Source: Erwinia piriflorinigrans CFBP 5888 (lineage in GTDB: Bacteria; Pseudomonadota; Gammaproteobacteria; Enterobacterales; Enterobacteriaceae). From it: a stretch of DNA of 64,000 nucleotides. The notes under the pieces were generated by a model. That model was not told the origin of the DNA and searched no databases. It saw nothing but the letters and a program-made list of their open reading frames with translations. Shown here piece by piece: positions 47,085-56,409 of this stretch (positions are counted from its first letter, which is position 1; the number at the start of each line of letters is the position of its first letter). A program made the translations under genes and the position numbers. Location: contig NZ_CAHS01000021.1 of NCBI RefSeq assembly GCF_001050515.1, positions 248,001 to 312,000 of the forward strand, written 5' to 3'.

Positions 47085-47630
47085 TCAGAAGTGCAGCGAC
47101 GCACCCACGTATGGGCCATCGGCCACCACGTTGTCTTTACGGCCATCTTTGCCGTTCAGGGCCATATATTTGTAACCCACGCTAACATCAACCAATGAAA
47201 TCGGCTGGAAGCTCACGCCCGCCGACGCTTCCTGATAGTTGTCAATATGACTGGAGAACGCGTCCGGTGAATAGAAATACTCACCATACACGTTGAACAT
47301 TTTGGTCACGGGCACGCGCACGCCGCCGCCTACCGCAATGGCATAGCCATCTTTGCTGTCTTTCGGGTTAGTTGACATGGCTTTAACCGTCGGAGACAGG
47401 AATACATCGCCTATCGCCACGTTATAGCCAAGACCGAGAGTAGAAACATTACCGTCATGATCGCTGCGAAGCCAGTCACCGGATAGCGCAAAGCCAGGTG
47501 TTGTGGTCCCAAGGCCTGCATGTACGTCGGTATAATCTTTGCCTACGTTCACGCTACCTTCGATAGCCTGAGCAGATCCAACCAGCGCCAACAGCGCCAG
47601 AGCGCCCGTTGTCATTGCCACTCTTTTCAT
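47085..47630 (-). CDS. yfaZ: YfaZ-family outer-membrane protein
   Basis: This 181-residue protein has a signal peptide MKRVAMTTGALALLALVGSAQA and a mature beta-rich barrel-like sequence with alternating hydrophobic residues, ending in the terminal phenylalanine (PYVGASLHF) that marks outer-membrane barrels. It resembles E. coli YfaZ. The start at 47630 is chosen for AGGAGA and the signal peptide; the open frame runs 52 codons further upstream. Function is unknown. Confidence 0.82.
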   Translation of the reverse strand: MKRVAMTTGALALLALVGSAQAIEGSVNVGKDYTDVHAGLGTTTPGFALSGDWLRSDHDGNVSTLGLGYNVAIGDVFLSPTVKAMSTNPKDSKDGYAIAVGGGVRVPVTKMFNVYGEYFYSPDAFSSHIDNYQEASAGVSFQPISLVDVSVGYKYMALNGKDGRKDNVVADGPYVGASLHF

Positions 47631-47770
47631 TATGTTCTCCTGATTAATTTCGCTTACGCATTGATGCGGCGGCTGTGAAGAGTAAACCAGACGTACAAGA
47701 AATAACATGAGAAATCGGAGCAAAATCTTGTCTTTTAGTAACACTACAAAACGATGTGCAGGCAACTGTT

Positions 47771-48469
47771 TCAACTTATTGCCCACATAATATGGCCAAT
47801 AGCAGGGGCGATAACCACGGTCACCACCCCGGAAAGCATCATCACCAGACTGGACACCACCCCTTCCTGCTGACCGATTTCATAGGCACGCGCCGTGCCG
47901 GCACCATGCGATGCCGCCCCTAATCCGGCCCCTTTCGCCACCCCTTTTTTGATCGCCAACCGCAGAAACAGCAGGTCACCCGTTGCCATACCAAAAACCC
48001 CGGTTACCACCACAAATAGCGCCACCAGGTCGGGCTGACCGCCGATCTGCTTCGCCGCTGCCAGTGCAAACGGCGTGGTAATTGAACGTACCGCAAGGCT
48101 GCGCTGAATCGCCTCCGGCAATGTCAGCAGACGCGCCAACCACACGGAACTACAGACGGCCACCACGGTTGCGGTGAAAACCCCGGCGCTAAGCGACAGC
48201 CAGTGACGTCGAACGATCGCCATATTTTCATAGACGGGTACAGCGAATGCCAGCGTCGCCGGGCCCAGCAGCCACAGCAGCCAGCGGCTTTCGCCGATAT
48301 AGTCTTGCCAGGAGATATGGGTGAATAGCAGCAATGCCACCAGCACCATTGGCGTCATTACCAGCGGCATCAGCATCAGACGACGCCAGCGGCGATACAG
48401 ACGCTTATTGCAGTAGTACACCAGCAGAGTCGTCAGCAGGCACAGCATGCTGATAACAACATCACTCAT
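47771..48469 (-). CDS. LrgB/CidB family membrane protein (YohK-like)
   Basis: This 232-residue membrane protein has about seven hydrophobic segments. Typical LrgB landmarks are LGPATLAFAVPVYEN, RSITTPFALAAAKQIGG, VVVTGVFGMATGDLLFLRL and GAASHGAGTARAYEIGQQEG. It pairs with the LrgA-like gene upstream (8-base overlap). Family roles range from murein-hydrolase control to pyruvate or acetate movement across the membrane. The ATG at 48469 has GAGG upstream; an earlier ATG is possible. Confidence 0.88.
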   Translation of the reverse strand: MSDVVISMLCLLTTLLVYYCNKRLYRRWRRLMLMPLVMTPMVLVALLLFTHISWQDYIGESRWLLWLLGPATLAFAVPVYENMAIVRRHWLSLSAGVFTATVVAVCSSVWLARLLTLPEAIQRSLAVRSITTPFALAAAKQIGGQPDLVALFVVVTGVFGMATGDLLFLRLAIKKGVAKGAGLGAASHGAGTARAYEIGQQEGVVSSLVMMLSGVVTVVIAPAIGHIMWAIS

Positions 48470-48905
48470 CACGCGGTCCCTCTTTACGCGCCGCCAGCCA
48501 GATTTCAAAACGATAAACGCGATCCACCACCAGCGAAGTTGCGGCCAGCACCAACAGAGTACTGATGGCGATCACCAGCAGAATGCGCCACCCTTCTACC
48601 CGCAGCAGATCGGCGTAGTTAACCACGGCCACCACCGCCGGAATAAAGAACAACAGCATTTCAGCCAGCAACCAGCTGGCTCCCGCTTTTACCCAGCCGA
48701 GCGGCATCACCCGCAGCACAATCATCGTCAGCAGCAATAACATACCAACGATATTGGCGGGCAGTGGCAAATGCAGCCAGGCCACCAGGCGTTCAGAAAT
48801 CATAAAAATACCGATATACAGCGCGACCTGAAGCGGAACCTGTATGCGGTGCAGCCAGCCGGAAGTCTGCTGATGAATTGCCAATGCCATCTCGTCTTTA
48901 CTCAC
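48462..48905 (-). CDS. LrgA/CidA family membrane protein (YohJ-like)
   Basis: This 147-residue protein with four hydrophobic segments carries the LrgA/CidA core LPLPANIVGMLLLLTMIVLRVMPLGWVKAGASWLLAEMLLFFIPAVVAVVNY. It begins with a GTG preceded by AGGA at a long spacing; an in-frame ATG at residue 6 is an alternative. It overlaps the LrgB-like gene and is divergent from a LysR gene, the layout of cidABC/cidR systems. Confidence 0.87.
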   Translation of the reverse strand: MSKDEMALAIHQQTSGWLHRIQVPLQVALYIGIFMISERLVAWLHLPLPANIVGMLLLLTMIVLRVMPLGWVKAGASWLLAEMLLFFIPAVVAVVNYADLLRVEGWRILLVIAISTLLVLAATSLVVDRVYRFEIWLAARKEGPRDE

Positions 48906-48998
48906 AGGGAATGTTGTCCTGCCAGAGAGTATAAAACGTTCACAAAGGGTGAAAAAAATGACTTAATATTATTCAAACTATGCCATACAGGAATAATT

Positions 48999-49901
48999 AT
49001 GGACGTTCGCGCCCTGCGCTATTTTGTGGAAGTGGTTCGCCAGCAGAGTTTCACTCGTGCTGCCGAGCAGCTGTACGTCACTCAGCCCACTATCAGCAAG
49101 ATGCTACGTCAGCTGGAAGATGAGTTGGGCTGTACACTGCTGATCCGTGAGGGCCGTAAATTGCATCTGTCCGATACGGGCCAGGCGGTGTACCAGCGCG
49201 GGCTGACCATTCTCCAGGAATTTAAACAGCTGGAGGCAGAGATTGGCGATATTAACCAGCTGAAGACTGGCGAGTTACGTCTGGGCATTCCGCCGATGGT
49301 TGGCATGCAGATTGCGGGTTCAATATCGGCATTTCGCCAACGCTACCCCGGCGTGGAGCTGAAGATCGCCGAATTTGGTGGCCTGACGGTACAACAGGCG
49401 GTGCTGTCCGGCAGTCTGGATATTGCCATGACCGCCCTGCCGATAGCGGACGATTTGCCGCTGAACTCGCTGGCGCTAATGAGCCATCCGCTTTGCGTCC
49501 TGGTGCCGCGAACCGAAGAGTGGTTACGCCGCAGCCATATGCCGATTGGTGAACTGGCCGGGCATCCGATACTCATCTATAACGAAGAATTTTCGCTAAA
49601 TCGCCAGCTGATGCGGGCCTTCCAGTCCAGCGGTTTCACGCCGCAAATTGCGGTGCGTAGCGGACAGTGGGACTTTTTGGCGGCGATGGTGCAGGCGGGA
49701 ATGGGGGTTGCCATTTTGCCGGAGCCAATCTGCCAGCGTCTGGATAAGAGCCAGCTGCTGTGGCTACCGCTGGAATCTGACCTGGTCTGGAAACTGGGGT
49801 TGATCTGGCGCGAAGGCAGTTATTTGTCACGCAGCGCGCAGGCGTGGATCGGCTGTTGCCGCGAGTTCTGGCCGGGTGAAACGCCACGCCTGTCGATATA
49901 A
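48999..49901 (+). CDS. CidR-like LysR regulator
   Basis: This 300-residue LysR-type regulator starts MDVRALRYFVEVVRQQSFTR and has the recognition helix AEQLYVTQPTISKMLRQLEDELGCTLL, very like Bacillus YwbI and staphylococcal CidR. It is divergent from the LrgA/LrgB-like pair across 93 bases and probably activates it in response to acetate or pyruvate (inferred from family knowledge). CAGGA precedes the ATG at 48999; the open frame upstream lies over the divergent gene and is not used. Confidence 0.88.
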   Translation: MDVRALRYFVEVVRQQSFTRAAEQLYVTQPTISKMLRQLEDELGCTLLIREGRKLHLSDTGQAVYQRGLTILQEFKQLEAEIGDINQLKTGELRLGIPPMVGMQIAGSISAFRQRYPGVELKIAEFGGLTVQQAVLSGSLDIAMTALPIADDLPLNSLALMSHPLCVLVPRTEEWLRRSHMPIGELAGHPILIYNEEFSLNRQLMRAFQSSGFTPQIAVRSGQWDFLAAMVQAGMGVAILPEPICQRLDKSQLLWLPLESDLVWKLGLIWREGSYLSRSAQAWIGCCREFWPGETPRLSI

Positions 49902-49919
49902 GGCGCTGGCTGGAAAAGG

Positions 49920-49954
49920 GCAACGGACGATCGCTGAAAAGCGCCGTCCGTTGC
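49920..49954. terminator. Hairpin between cidR-like and yjcE genes
   Basis: GCAACGGACG (49920-49929) and CGTCCGTTGC (49945-49954) form a perfect 10-bp outer stem with a CGCT-GAAA-AGCG inner stem. It lies between convergent genes and lacks a strong T-run. Confidence 0.6.
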
Positions 49955-49971
49955 ACTATCATGCCCGCCCG

Positions 49972-51621
49972 CTACTCCTCTTTATCAGTCAGCAGCGTCT
50001 CCAACAGATCAAGATCGTGCTGTAGTTTGCGCATGGTTTCATTGCTGATTTTCTGCGTGGCGCGCAGATGATACAGTTCGCCACGTTCGGCACGCAGCGC
50101 ATTGAGGCGGAAGCGGCGTTCGAGATTTTCCGCATACAGCGAGCGTTCGATATCGTCTTTGCCATCAACCCGACGGCGCAGGTTCCCCGATACGCGCAGA
50201 CTGACCTCTTTCAACAACTCACTGTCGATGTTCTCGTTAGTATCGGCAGCCAGCCGCTCTTCCATCTGATGCAGGCTCTCAATGGCGGTAGCCGCCATTG
50301 TCGCGCGCGCGGTTTGTACTTCGCGGCGATGCATGGATTTATCTATCCCTTCCACGCCACGCAGCAGTACGGGCAACACCATCACGCCCACCAGCAGCGA
50401 GAACAGGATCACTCCCGTCGCCAGGAAGACCAGCTCATATCGTGCCGGGAAGTCATGACCATTGGTCAACAGCAGAGGGATAGACAGCACACCCGCCAGC
50501 GTGATGGCCCCGCGCACGCCCGCAAATGAGGCGATCAGCAGCTCGCGCGTTGAATAGTTAGAAAACTCCATCGGCCGTTTTTTTAGCATCCTGCGGCTGA
50601 TCAGGCGCATCGTCCACAGCCAGCCAAAGCGCACCACCATCAACGCCACGTAGATCAGCACCACCGAGGCGAACAGCGCCCACAGTTCCACATTCGGATC
50701 GGCATTCGCCTGATTTAAGGAGACTTCAAGAATGCCCGGCAGCTGTAGGCCCAGCATCAGGAATACCATGCCGTTAAAGACAAATTCCAGCATCTGCCAA
50801 ACGCTGTTAGCACGCAGTCGCATGGCCAGCGGAGCCTGGCGGATAATACCGGAACGCGAGATAGTCATACCCGCCGCCACCGCCGCGAGAATACCGGAGA
50901 CGCCAATATGTTCAGCGATCAGATAAGACGCAAACGGCAGCAGCAGCAGCAGCACCGTCTGCGTTGCCGGGTCATCACCGCTCCAGCGGCTGAACAGGCG
51001 CAGTGATTTACCATACAGCCAGCAGATGGCGATACCCGCCAGCAGGCCGCCAATGGCCACCTTAAGAAATTCCAGCGTTGCGCCCGAGACGGTAAACACC
51101 ATCGTTCCCATCGTCACCGCCACGGCGAATTTCATCGATACCAGACCGGAAGCGTCGTTCATCAGCGCTTCGCCCTGCAAAATAGCCATGATTTTTTTCG
51201 GGATACGCCCTTCACCCACAATACCGGAGAGCGCCACGGCATCGGTCGGGGAGAGCACGGCAGCCAGGGCAAAAGCTGGCAACAGCGGAATACCCGGCAC
51301 CAACCAATAAATCAGATAGCCAATGCCGACCACGGTGATCAGCACCAGCATCAGCGCCAGCCCGAGGATCTCTCGCCCGTGGTGCAAAAACTCGCTGGTT
51401 GGCGTTTTCCAGCCATCGGCAAACAGCAACGGTGGAATAAACAGGACTAAAAATAGATTCGGATCAAAGTCAACGTGCAGGCCAAACGTTGGCCAGGCAA
51501 GCAGCGCTCCCATCGCAATTTGCACCAGCGGTAGGGGAATTTGAAAGGGAATGATTCGTGCGGCCACGCCTGACAGCGAGACGACCAGTGTCAGGATGAG
51601 GATGGTAAAGAAGATTTCCAT
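49972..51621 (-). CDS. yjcE: Na+/H+ antiporter YjcE (CPA1)
   Basis: This 549-residue CPA1 antiporter has exactly the length of E. coli YjcE. It has about twelve membrane helices, with PPLLFADGWKTP, AAVLSPTDAVALSGIVGEGRIP, LMNDASGLVSMKFAVAV (the ND ion-binding pair) and SFAGVRGAITLAGVLSIPLLL. A ~120-residue cytoplasmic tail carries coiled-coil-like heptads (LHQMEERLAAD, LQHDLDLLETLL). It exchanges sodium (or potassium) for protons. AAAGGA precedes the ATG. Gene order with ghxP is as in E. coli. Confidence 0.93.
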   Translation of the reverse strand: MEIFFTILILTLVVSLSGVAARIIPFQIPLPLVQIAMGALLAWPTFGLHVDFDPNLFLVLFIPPLLFADGWKTPTSEFLHHGREILGLALMLVLITVVGIGYLIYWLVPGIPLLPAFALAAVLSPTDAVALSGIVGEGRIPKKIMAILQGEALMNDASGLVSMKFAVAVTMGTMVFTVSGATLEFLKVAIGGLLAGIAICWLYGKSLRLFSRWSGDDPATQTVLLLLLPFASYLIAEHIGVSGILAAVAAGMTISRSGIIRQAPLAMRLRANSVWQMLEFVFNGMVFLMLGLQLPGILEVSLNQANADPNVELWALFASVVLIYVALMVVRFGWLWTMRLISRRMLKKRPMEFSNYSTRELLIASFAGVRGAITLAGVLSIPLLLTNGHDFPARYELVFLATGVILFSLLVGVMVLPVLLRGVEGIDKSMHRREVQTARATMAATAIESLHQMEERLAADTNENIDSELLKEVSLRVSGNLRRRVDGKDDIERSLYAENLERRFRLNALRAERGELYHLRATQKISNETMRKLQHDLDLLETLLTDKEE

Positions 51622-51794
51622 GTTTTCCTTTCTTATACGTCTTCCAGTGGGATTCAGACAATACGGACATGGCGATGGTCATGCCTACCCGATAGTAAAA
51701 CAAATTCATCGGGTGTTAAAAACAGGAAGTGCGTTAAGAGGGAAAATTCAGCAGCATCTGAAGCCGGGGCCGCAAGTTGCGACCCCAAGCTGCA

Positions 51795-53144
51795 TCAGAT
51801 AGCCCATCCACCGGCATAAAATGCCACCAGGGCGATACCAATGATCAGGGTGCCGACATTCAACTTGCGCCACTCGCCAGCAACAATACGGCCAACGATC
51901 AGCGATCCGAAACCAAGCATAATCCCGGTAACGATATTGCAGGTCAGCACGATAAATACCGCTGCCAGCAGGCCAGACATCGCATCAACAAAGTCGTTAA
52001 AGTCAATTTTAGAGACGTTGCTCAGCATCAACAGCCCTACGTACATCAGCGCGGGTGCGGTGGCATAACCCGGAACCAGGTAGGCCAGGGGTGACAGGAA
52101 CAGAATCAGCAGGAATAGCACGCCGACCACCACCGCCGTCAGACCGGTTTTGCCGCCCGCTGCCGTACCCGCCGCCGACTCGATATACACCGCAGCAGGA
52201 GCCGCGCCCACCAGGCCAGAGAAAATACTGCTCAGTGAGTCGCTGGTCAGCGCCTTTCCGCCGCTAATAATTTGGTTGTTTTTATCTAACAGATTGGCCT
52301 GGCCCGCCACGGCGCGGATCGTTCCGGTGGCGTCAAACACTGCCGTCATCACCAGGGCCAAGACGCTTGGCAGCACTGCGGGCTTCAGCGCGCCGAGAAT
52401 ATCGAGGCTCAACACCAGGGAGTTGCCCTGCGCATCACTCAGACTGGGCATCGAAAACAGCCCCTGATAGCGCACGGCGGGATCAAAGATCAGCCCGATG
52501 ATTGAAATCGCAATGATGGTCAGCAAAATACCGCCGGGAACGCGCAGCTTTTCCAATCCAAAAATCACCGCCAGGCCCAGCAACGTCATCACGATCGGGA
52601 AAGAGGGAAAGTGGCCTAATGCCACCGGCAGACCCGGCCCAGGATTTTTTATCACCAGGCCAACACCATCTGCCGCGATCAGCAGGAGAAAAAGCCCAAT
52701 GCCCACGCCAGTGCCGTGGGCGACACCCATCGGCAGATTACGCAAAATCCAGGCGCGAATACCGGTCGCGGAGATCAGGGTAAACAACACCCCCATCAGG
52801 AAAACGGCTCCCAGCGCCACCGGCAAACTAATATGCTGGCCCAGTACCAGACTGAAGGCGGTAAACGCCGTCAGTGACAGCGCACAGCCAATCGCCATCG
52901 GCAGATTGGCCCACAGCCCCATCAACAGAGAACCAAAACCGGCAACCAGGCAGGTCGCGACAAAGACTGCGGCTGGCGGAAATCCTGCTTTACCCAACAT
53001 CGAGGGTACGACGATCACGGAATAGACCATCGCCAGAAAAGTAGTCAGGCCAGCAATCACTTCCTGGCGCACGCTACTGCCACGTGCAGAAATTTTAAAC
53101 CAGGCGTCTAAAGAGCCGCTGGCGGGTTGAGAAGGAGTAGACAT
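51795..53144 (-). CDS. ghxP: Guanine/hypoxanthine permease GhxP
   Basis: This 449-residue AzgA-type nucleobase permease is the same length as E. coli GhxP (YjcD) and nearly colinear with it, for example [37 protein letters not shown] and [19 protein letters not shown]. It imports guanine and hypoxanthine with protons. The ATG at 53144 ([10 protein letters not shown]) follows AGAGG; the longer open frame upstream is not supported by homology. A PurR-like operator is upstream. Confidence 0.95.
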   Translation of the reverse strand: MSTPSQPASGSLDAWFKISARGSSVRQEVIAGLTTFLAMVYSVIVVPSMLGKAGFPPAAVFVATCLVAGFGSLLMGLWANLPMAIGCALSLTAFTAFSLVLGQHISLPVALGAVFLMGVLFTLISATGIRAWILRNLPMGVAHGTGVGIGLFLLLIAADGVGLVIKNPGPGLPVALGHFPSFPIVMTLLGLAVIFGLEKLRVPGGILLTIIAISIIGLIFDPAVRYQGLFSMPSLSDAQGNSLVLSLDILGALKPAVLPSVLALVMTAVFDATGTIRAVAGQANLLDKNNQIISGGKALTSDSLSSIFSGLVGAAPAAVYIESAAGTAAGGKTGLTAVVVGVLFLLILFLSPLAYLVPGYATAPALMYVGLLMLSNVSKIDFNDFVDAMSGLLAAVFIVLTCNIVTGIMLGFGSLIVGRIVAGEWRKLNVGTLIIGIALVAFYAGGWAI

Positions 53145-53621
53145 AGTAATCCTCTGAGCTTTCTTATGAATTATAGCGGCGTGGTATCGCGGCAGACCCG
53201 CAGCGATAGACGTTTGCATCCCTGGCGCAATATTCACGGGACACATTCCTCACGTCGAGGCGTCACCGGATTAAAGGCAAACGTTTTCTATTTCACGCAT
53301 AAAAACGCGTATTCAACATTACGCATTATTGTTGCCGCAGGTTAACGCTAAGCCAGAACTGTGGCTGGGGCGATGTGCCGCCAACAGAACTGAGGTTTGC
53401 AAGATGACGAGTTTTTGCAGGCAAACGATTATCCAGTGTTTTATGTCGCATTTTCAACACCTGTCCACGCTTAAATGACATTCTCTGGGCATACGCCCGC
53501 ATCTGCCGTCAGCGTTAACAGATTACCGGGAAAAGCCCCGGTACTCTGCAAGGATTTTCTTATGACCGCTACGCGGTAAGGAAGGGGGCGAAGCATTTTC
53601 CGTCAGTGGCTGGGAAACCTT
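53145..53621. other. Gap upstream of ghxP (477 bases)
   Basis: No gene is seen. It contains the PurR-like boxes listed separately and a small hairpin TACCGGG (53524-53530) with CCCGGTA (53537-53543). No purine riboswitch fold is recognised. Confidence 0.5.
53275..53290. promoter_or_regulatory. PurR operator upstream of ghxP
   Basis: AGGCAAACGTTTTCTA matches all but one defined position of the PurR consensus (ANGCAANCGNTTNCNT). It lies 131 bases upstream of ghxP. PurR control of purine permeases is known in enterobacteria. A weaker second copy, AGGCAAACGATTATCC, is at 53419-53434 with two mismatches. Confidence 0.65.
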
Positions 53622-54287
53622 TTAGGAGAGATTAATCTCTCCGCCTTTATCCAGCGCTCGCTGCCAGGCCGCACGCTGTTGCACCTTCTCCAGCCAGGCC
53701 TGGATCGCCGGGCTGTCGGCAGCACCACCACGGGCGGAAAACGCCTGTAAGGGAAAGCTCATCTGCACGTCGGCAATGCTGAATCGACTGCCGGCAAACC
53801 ACTCATGGCTGGCCAAATGCTGCTCGATAAACTGGCGATGTGTAGCCAGCTGGGGATCGATGTAGCCTTTCTGCACCCCTTTACCAAAGGCGCTGCCTAT
53901 CGGTCGCAACAGCCACGGCACCGGTGCTTTGCCCATACGGCTAAAGATCAGCTTCATCACCAGCAGCGGCATCAACGAACCTTCGGCATAGTGCAGCCAG
54001 TAACGCGATTGTATTACCTCTTCATCGTCAAAAAGTTTCAGCCGATGCTCGGTGTCATATTGCGCTTCCAGATACTCCAGAATCGCCCCGGATTCGGCAA
54101 CAACACGATTTTCATCGGTAATCACCGGGGATTTGCCCAACGGATGGACTTTTTTCAGATCTTCAGGAGCTAACATGCTGGCCTCACGCTGATAGCGTTT
54201 GATCTGGTACGGCACTTCCAGCTCTTCCAGCAGCCAAAGTACGCGCTGCGAACGTGAATTGTTCAGATGGTGCACGGTGATCATCAT
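53622..54287 (-). CDS. Glutathione S-transferase family protein
   Basis: This ~221-residue GST has an N-terminal thioredoxin-like domain (NNSRSQRVLWLLEELEVPYQIKRYQRE, LKKVHPLGKSPVITDENRVVAESGAILEYLE) including the glutathione-binding ES pair, and a C-terminal all-helical domain with FSIADVQMSFPLQAF. It may use glutathione to handle oxidised or electrophilic compounds. It lies 40 bases downstream of soxR on the same strand and is probably cotranscribed, which suits an oxidative-stress setting. Three start codons (GTG-ATG-ATG) stand in a row next to AGGAG; the exact start is uncertain. Confidence 0.9.
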   Translation of the reverse strand: MMITVHHLNNSRSQRVLWLLEELEVPYQIKRYQREASMLAPEDLKKVHPLGKSPVITDENRVVAESGAILEYLEAQYDTEHRLKLFDDEEVIQSRYWLHYAEGSLMPLLVMKLIFSRMGKAPVPWLLRPIGSAFGKGVQKGYIDPQLATHRQFIEQHLASHEWFAGSRFSIADVQMSFPLQAFSARGGAADSPAIQAWLEKVQQRAAWQRALDKGGEINLS

Positions 54288-54327
54288 CACTCCTTAATAT
54301 GGGCAAACAAACCATCAGTATAGGAGT

Positions 54328-54795
54328 TCAGACGCTTTTCACATCCAGCAGTATTGCCCCTGTCCCCTGTTCACTCAGGCGGTCGTCAGGATTCCGCAGC
54401 GGGCAATCCTCCATTGACAGGCAACCGCAGCCGATACAGCCGTCGAGATCGTCTCTTAGGTGGGTCAGCGTTTCAATGCGCCGATCCAGCTCATCGCGCC
54501 ACTGCTGTGACAGCACCGCCCACTCTCTGGTGGTCATGCGCTTACCGGGAGAATACTGCATCAGGCTATCGCTAATAGTGGCGAGTGGAATGCCGATACG
54601 CTGGGCAATTTTAATCACCGCGACGCGGCGCAACACGTCACGGGTATAGCGCCGCTGGTTGCCCGCATTACGATGGCTGCTGATTAATCCTTTGCTTTCA
54701 TAGAAATGCAGCGTTGATACCGCCACACCGCAGCGCTGCGCCACATCGCCTGGGGTCAGTTCGCGCTTATTAGGATTGTGGGGACTTTTTTTCAT
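54328..54795 (-). CDS. soxR: Redox-sensitive transcriptional activator SoxR
   Basis: This 155-residue MerR-family regulator has a winged helix ([26 protein letters not shown]), a dimerisation coiled coil, and the [2Fe-2S] ligand set C-x2-C-x-C-x5-C in [12 protein letters not shown]. It senses redox-cycling agents and superoxide and activates soxS by twisting the long-spacer promoter next to it. Length matches E. coli SoxR (154). It is divergent from soxS. Confidence 0.95.
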   Translation of the reverse strand: MKKSPHNPNKRELTPGDVAQRCGVAVSTLHFYESKGLISSHRNAGNQRRYTRDVLRRVAVIKIAQRIGIPLATISDSLMQYSPGKRMTTREWAVLSQQWRDELDRRIETLTHLRDDLDGCIGCGCLSMEDCPLRNPDDRLSEQGTGAILLDVKSV

Positions 54796-54802
54796 TTAGC
54801 AC

Positions 54803-54833
54803 TTTACCTCAAGTTAACTTGAGGAATTATACT
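54803..54833 (+). promoter_or_regulatory. soxS promoter with SoxR operator
   Basis: TTTACC (54803-54808) and TATACT (54828-54833) are separated by a 19-base spacer. The spacer overlaps the perfect 18-bp palindrome CCTCAAGTTAACTTGAGG (54807-54824). The over-long spacer and centred palindrome are diagnostic of MerR-family activation. Confidence 0.93.
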
Positions 54834-54897
54834 CACCGACCATCGAGACTGCGAGAGGGATCAATCCGTTTTCGCTAGAGACCTGGGAGAAAAGTGT

Positions 54898-55323
54898 ATG
54901 CATGACGACATCATCAACACCCTGACCAACTGGATCGACAACAATCTGGGTAAAACCCTGTCGATAGATGAAGTAGCGGCAAAATCGGGCTACTCGAAGT
55001 GGCATCTACAGCGCATGTTCCGCACCGTCACAAAACAAACGCTGGGTGGGTATATACGGGAACGCCGTTTGACGCTGGCTGCCGAAGCGCTGCGCCAGAG
55101 CCAACGTCCGGTATTTGATATCGCCATGCAGTATGGCTATGACTCGCAGCAGACCTTCTCCCGGGTATTTCGTCGTCAGTTTTCGCAAACGCCAACAGAT
55201 TACCGTAACACCATGCGCCGCCAGAGGTTACAACGCAGCAGCTGGAATTTTGACTGTAGTGACTACTCGGTCAATAGCCTGACCCGGCAGCCAAATAACA
55301 AAGCCTGCCCGACCTGCAACTGA
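54898..55323 (+). CDS. soxS: AraC-family superoxide regulator SoxS with a C-terminal extension
   Basis: This 141-residue AraC/XylS-type activator has two helix-turn-helix motifs (SIDEVAAKSGYSKWHLQRMFR and PVFDIAMQYGYDSQQTFSRVFRRQF). The first ~107 residues align with E. coli SoxS from end to end. A further ~34 residues follow, polar and ending in ACPTCN, with three cysteines. MarA and Rob also have extensions, but they are different. GGAG is eight bases before the ATG. It is driven by the SoxR-controlled promoter and is expected to switch on the oxidative stress regulon. Confidence 0.92.
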   Translation: MHDDIINTLTNWIDNNLGKTLSIDEVAAKSGYSKWHLQRMFRTVTKQTLGGYIRERRLTLAAEALRQSQRPVFDIAMQYGYDSQQTFSRVFRRQFSQTPTDYRNTMRRQRLQRSSWNFDCSDYSVNSLTRQPNNKACPTCN

Positions 55324-55507
55324 ACCATCACGCTGCCAGTACGCCCTGCGCGACTTCTGGGGGCCGTAGCAAAGAAGCGTTTGTCGACGTCATAAGCCAG
55401 ACGCCTCTTGGCTGGGCGCTGCCATAGCACTCGCCATCCGCAGGGCTAACCCACTCTCCGGCAGGACACGACGCTGCTTTACGTCATGTCGGCACATCTG
55501 CGTTTTC

Positions 55508-56401
55508 CTACTCCTTGCGGTCCTGCAACCACATATCTCCCATCATCTGATTCAGCCCATTATCCAGCCCGGTGACCATCCCGGCTCCCGGGGTAAACGT
55601 TAGCTCGCCAAAATAGATATGTTCTTCATGGATATACCAGTCAACGCGAACATAGTCGAATTCAGCCGCCAGCCGTTGGCTAAGAAACAAAGCGCGCTCA
55701 AGTATTTTCCTTTCACCGCTAATCTCAAAACCGGTGTCACGGATTTTATAAAAGCAGTGTTGCAGGTTGTTAACATAGAAGTTCATTGATAGCCCGGAGC
55801 TCCCCTCCCGGTTATAGATGACCTGCAATACGTACTCGAAATGACCATTTTTCTTGTTAAACATATGAAATTTATAGTCAACTGCGGCAGATGCACCGTC
55901 ACCAACGTACTGTTCCACCAGAATTCGCGGTTTGATATAGCGGTAATGGATCTCACGCGCATGGTGAGAAAAATCTTTTTTCAGCCACGCACGACAACGT
56001 TCAATCAGGCGCAGTGTCTGAATACGGTCGAGATCCTCCAGCACGATCTCGACCATTCCGGAACCGTGGTTAGGCTTGATCACGGTATTTTTAAGGCTCC
56101 CCAGACACAGCAACGTCATCGGGTCGTCGGAGTGATGAATTAATGGGATCAAATATTCTTCGCCGATGGTGCAAGCGATATATTCTCTCACCAGCAACTT
56201 ATCCGATAAGTTGGCATAACGCATATGATCATCCTTGATATATTTTCGATAAAGAACTTTCTCATTGAACAGCTTTGGCTTTCGTATATTGGGTATTTTC
56301 TTGAACGTTTTGAAATAAAAAATCTTATCCTGGTAAAACCAAGGCATCTTTTTGAGCAGGTATATACACCCTTTTCTCATTTCCGCTTTGAAATTTAACA
56401 T
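55508..56401 (-). CDS. TupA-like ATP-grasp protein (glycan/peptide ligase-like)
   Basis: This 297-residue protein resembles the TupA-like ATP-grasp family of surface-polysaccharide clusters. Visible features are KLFNEKVLYRKYIKDDHMRYANLSDKLLVREYI at the N-terminus, the nucleotide/lysine stretch NTVIKPNHGSGMVEIVLED, LVEQYVGDGASAAVDYKFHMFN, and the metal-binding acidic run RVDWYIHEEHIYFGELTFTPGAGM. It may add an amino acid or other acyl group to a glycan. It starts eight bases after the flippase stop and is likely cotranscribed with it. Base composition is low in GC. No other polysaccharide gene is nearby. Confidence 0.75.
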   Translation of the reverse strand: MLNFKAEMRKGCIYLLKKMPWFYQDKIFYFKTFKKIPNIRKPKLFNEKVLYRKYIKDDHMRYANLSDKLLVREYIACTIGEEYLIPLIHHSDDPMTLLCLGSLKNTVIKPNHGSGMVEIVLEDLDRIQTLRLIERCRAWLKKDFSHHAREIHYRYIKPRILVEQYVGDGASAAVDYKFHMFNKKNGHFEYVLQVIYNREGSSGLSMNFYVNNLQHCFYKIRDTGFEISGERKILERALFLSQRLAAEFDYVRVDWYIHEEHIYFGELTFTPGAGMVTGLDNGLNQMMGDMWLQDRKE

Positions 56402-56409
56402 GCTCTAAC

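Noticed and set aside
53145-53621. Purine riboswitch upstream of ghxP
   Set aside because: No conserved P1/P2/P3 purine-aptamer pattern was found; the PurR-like boxes explain regulation better.
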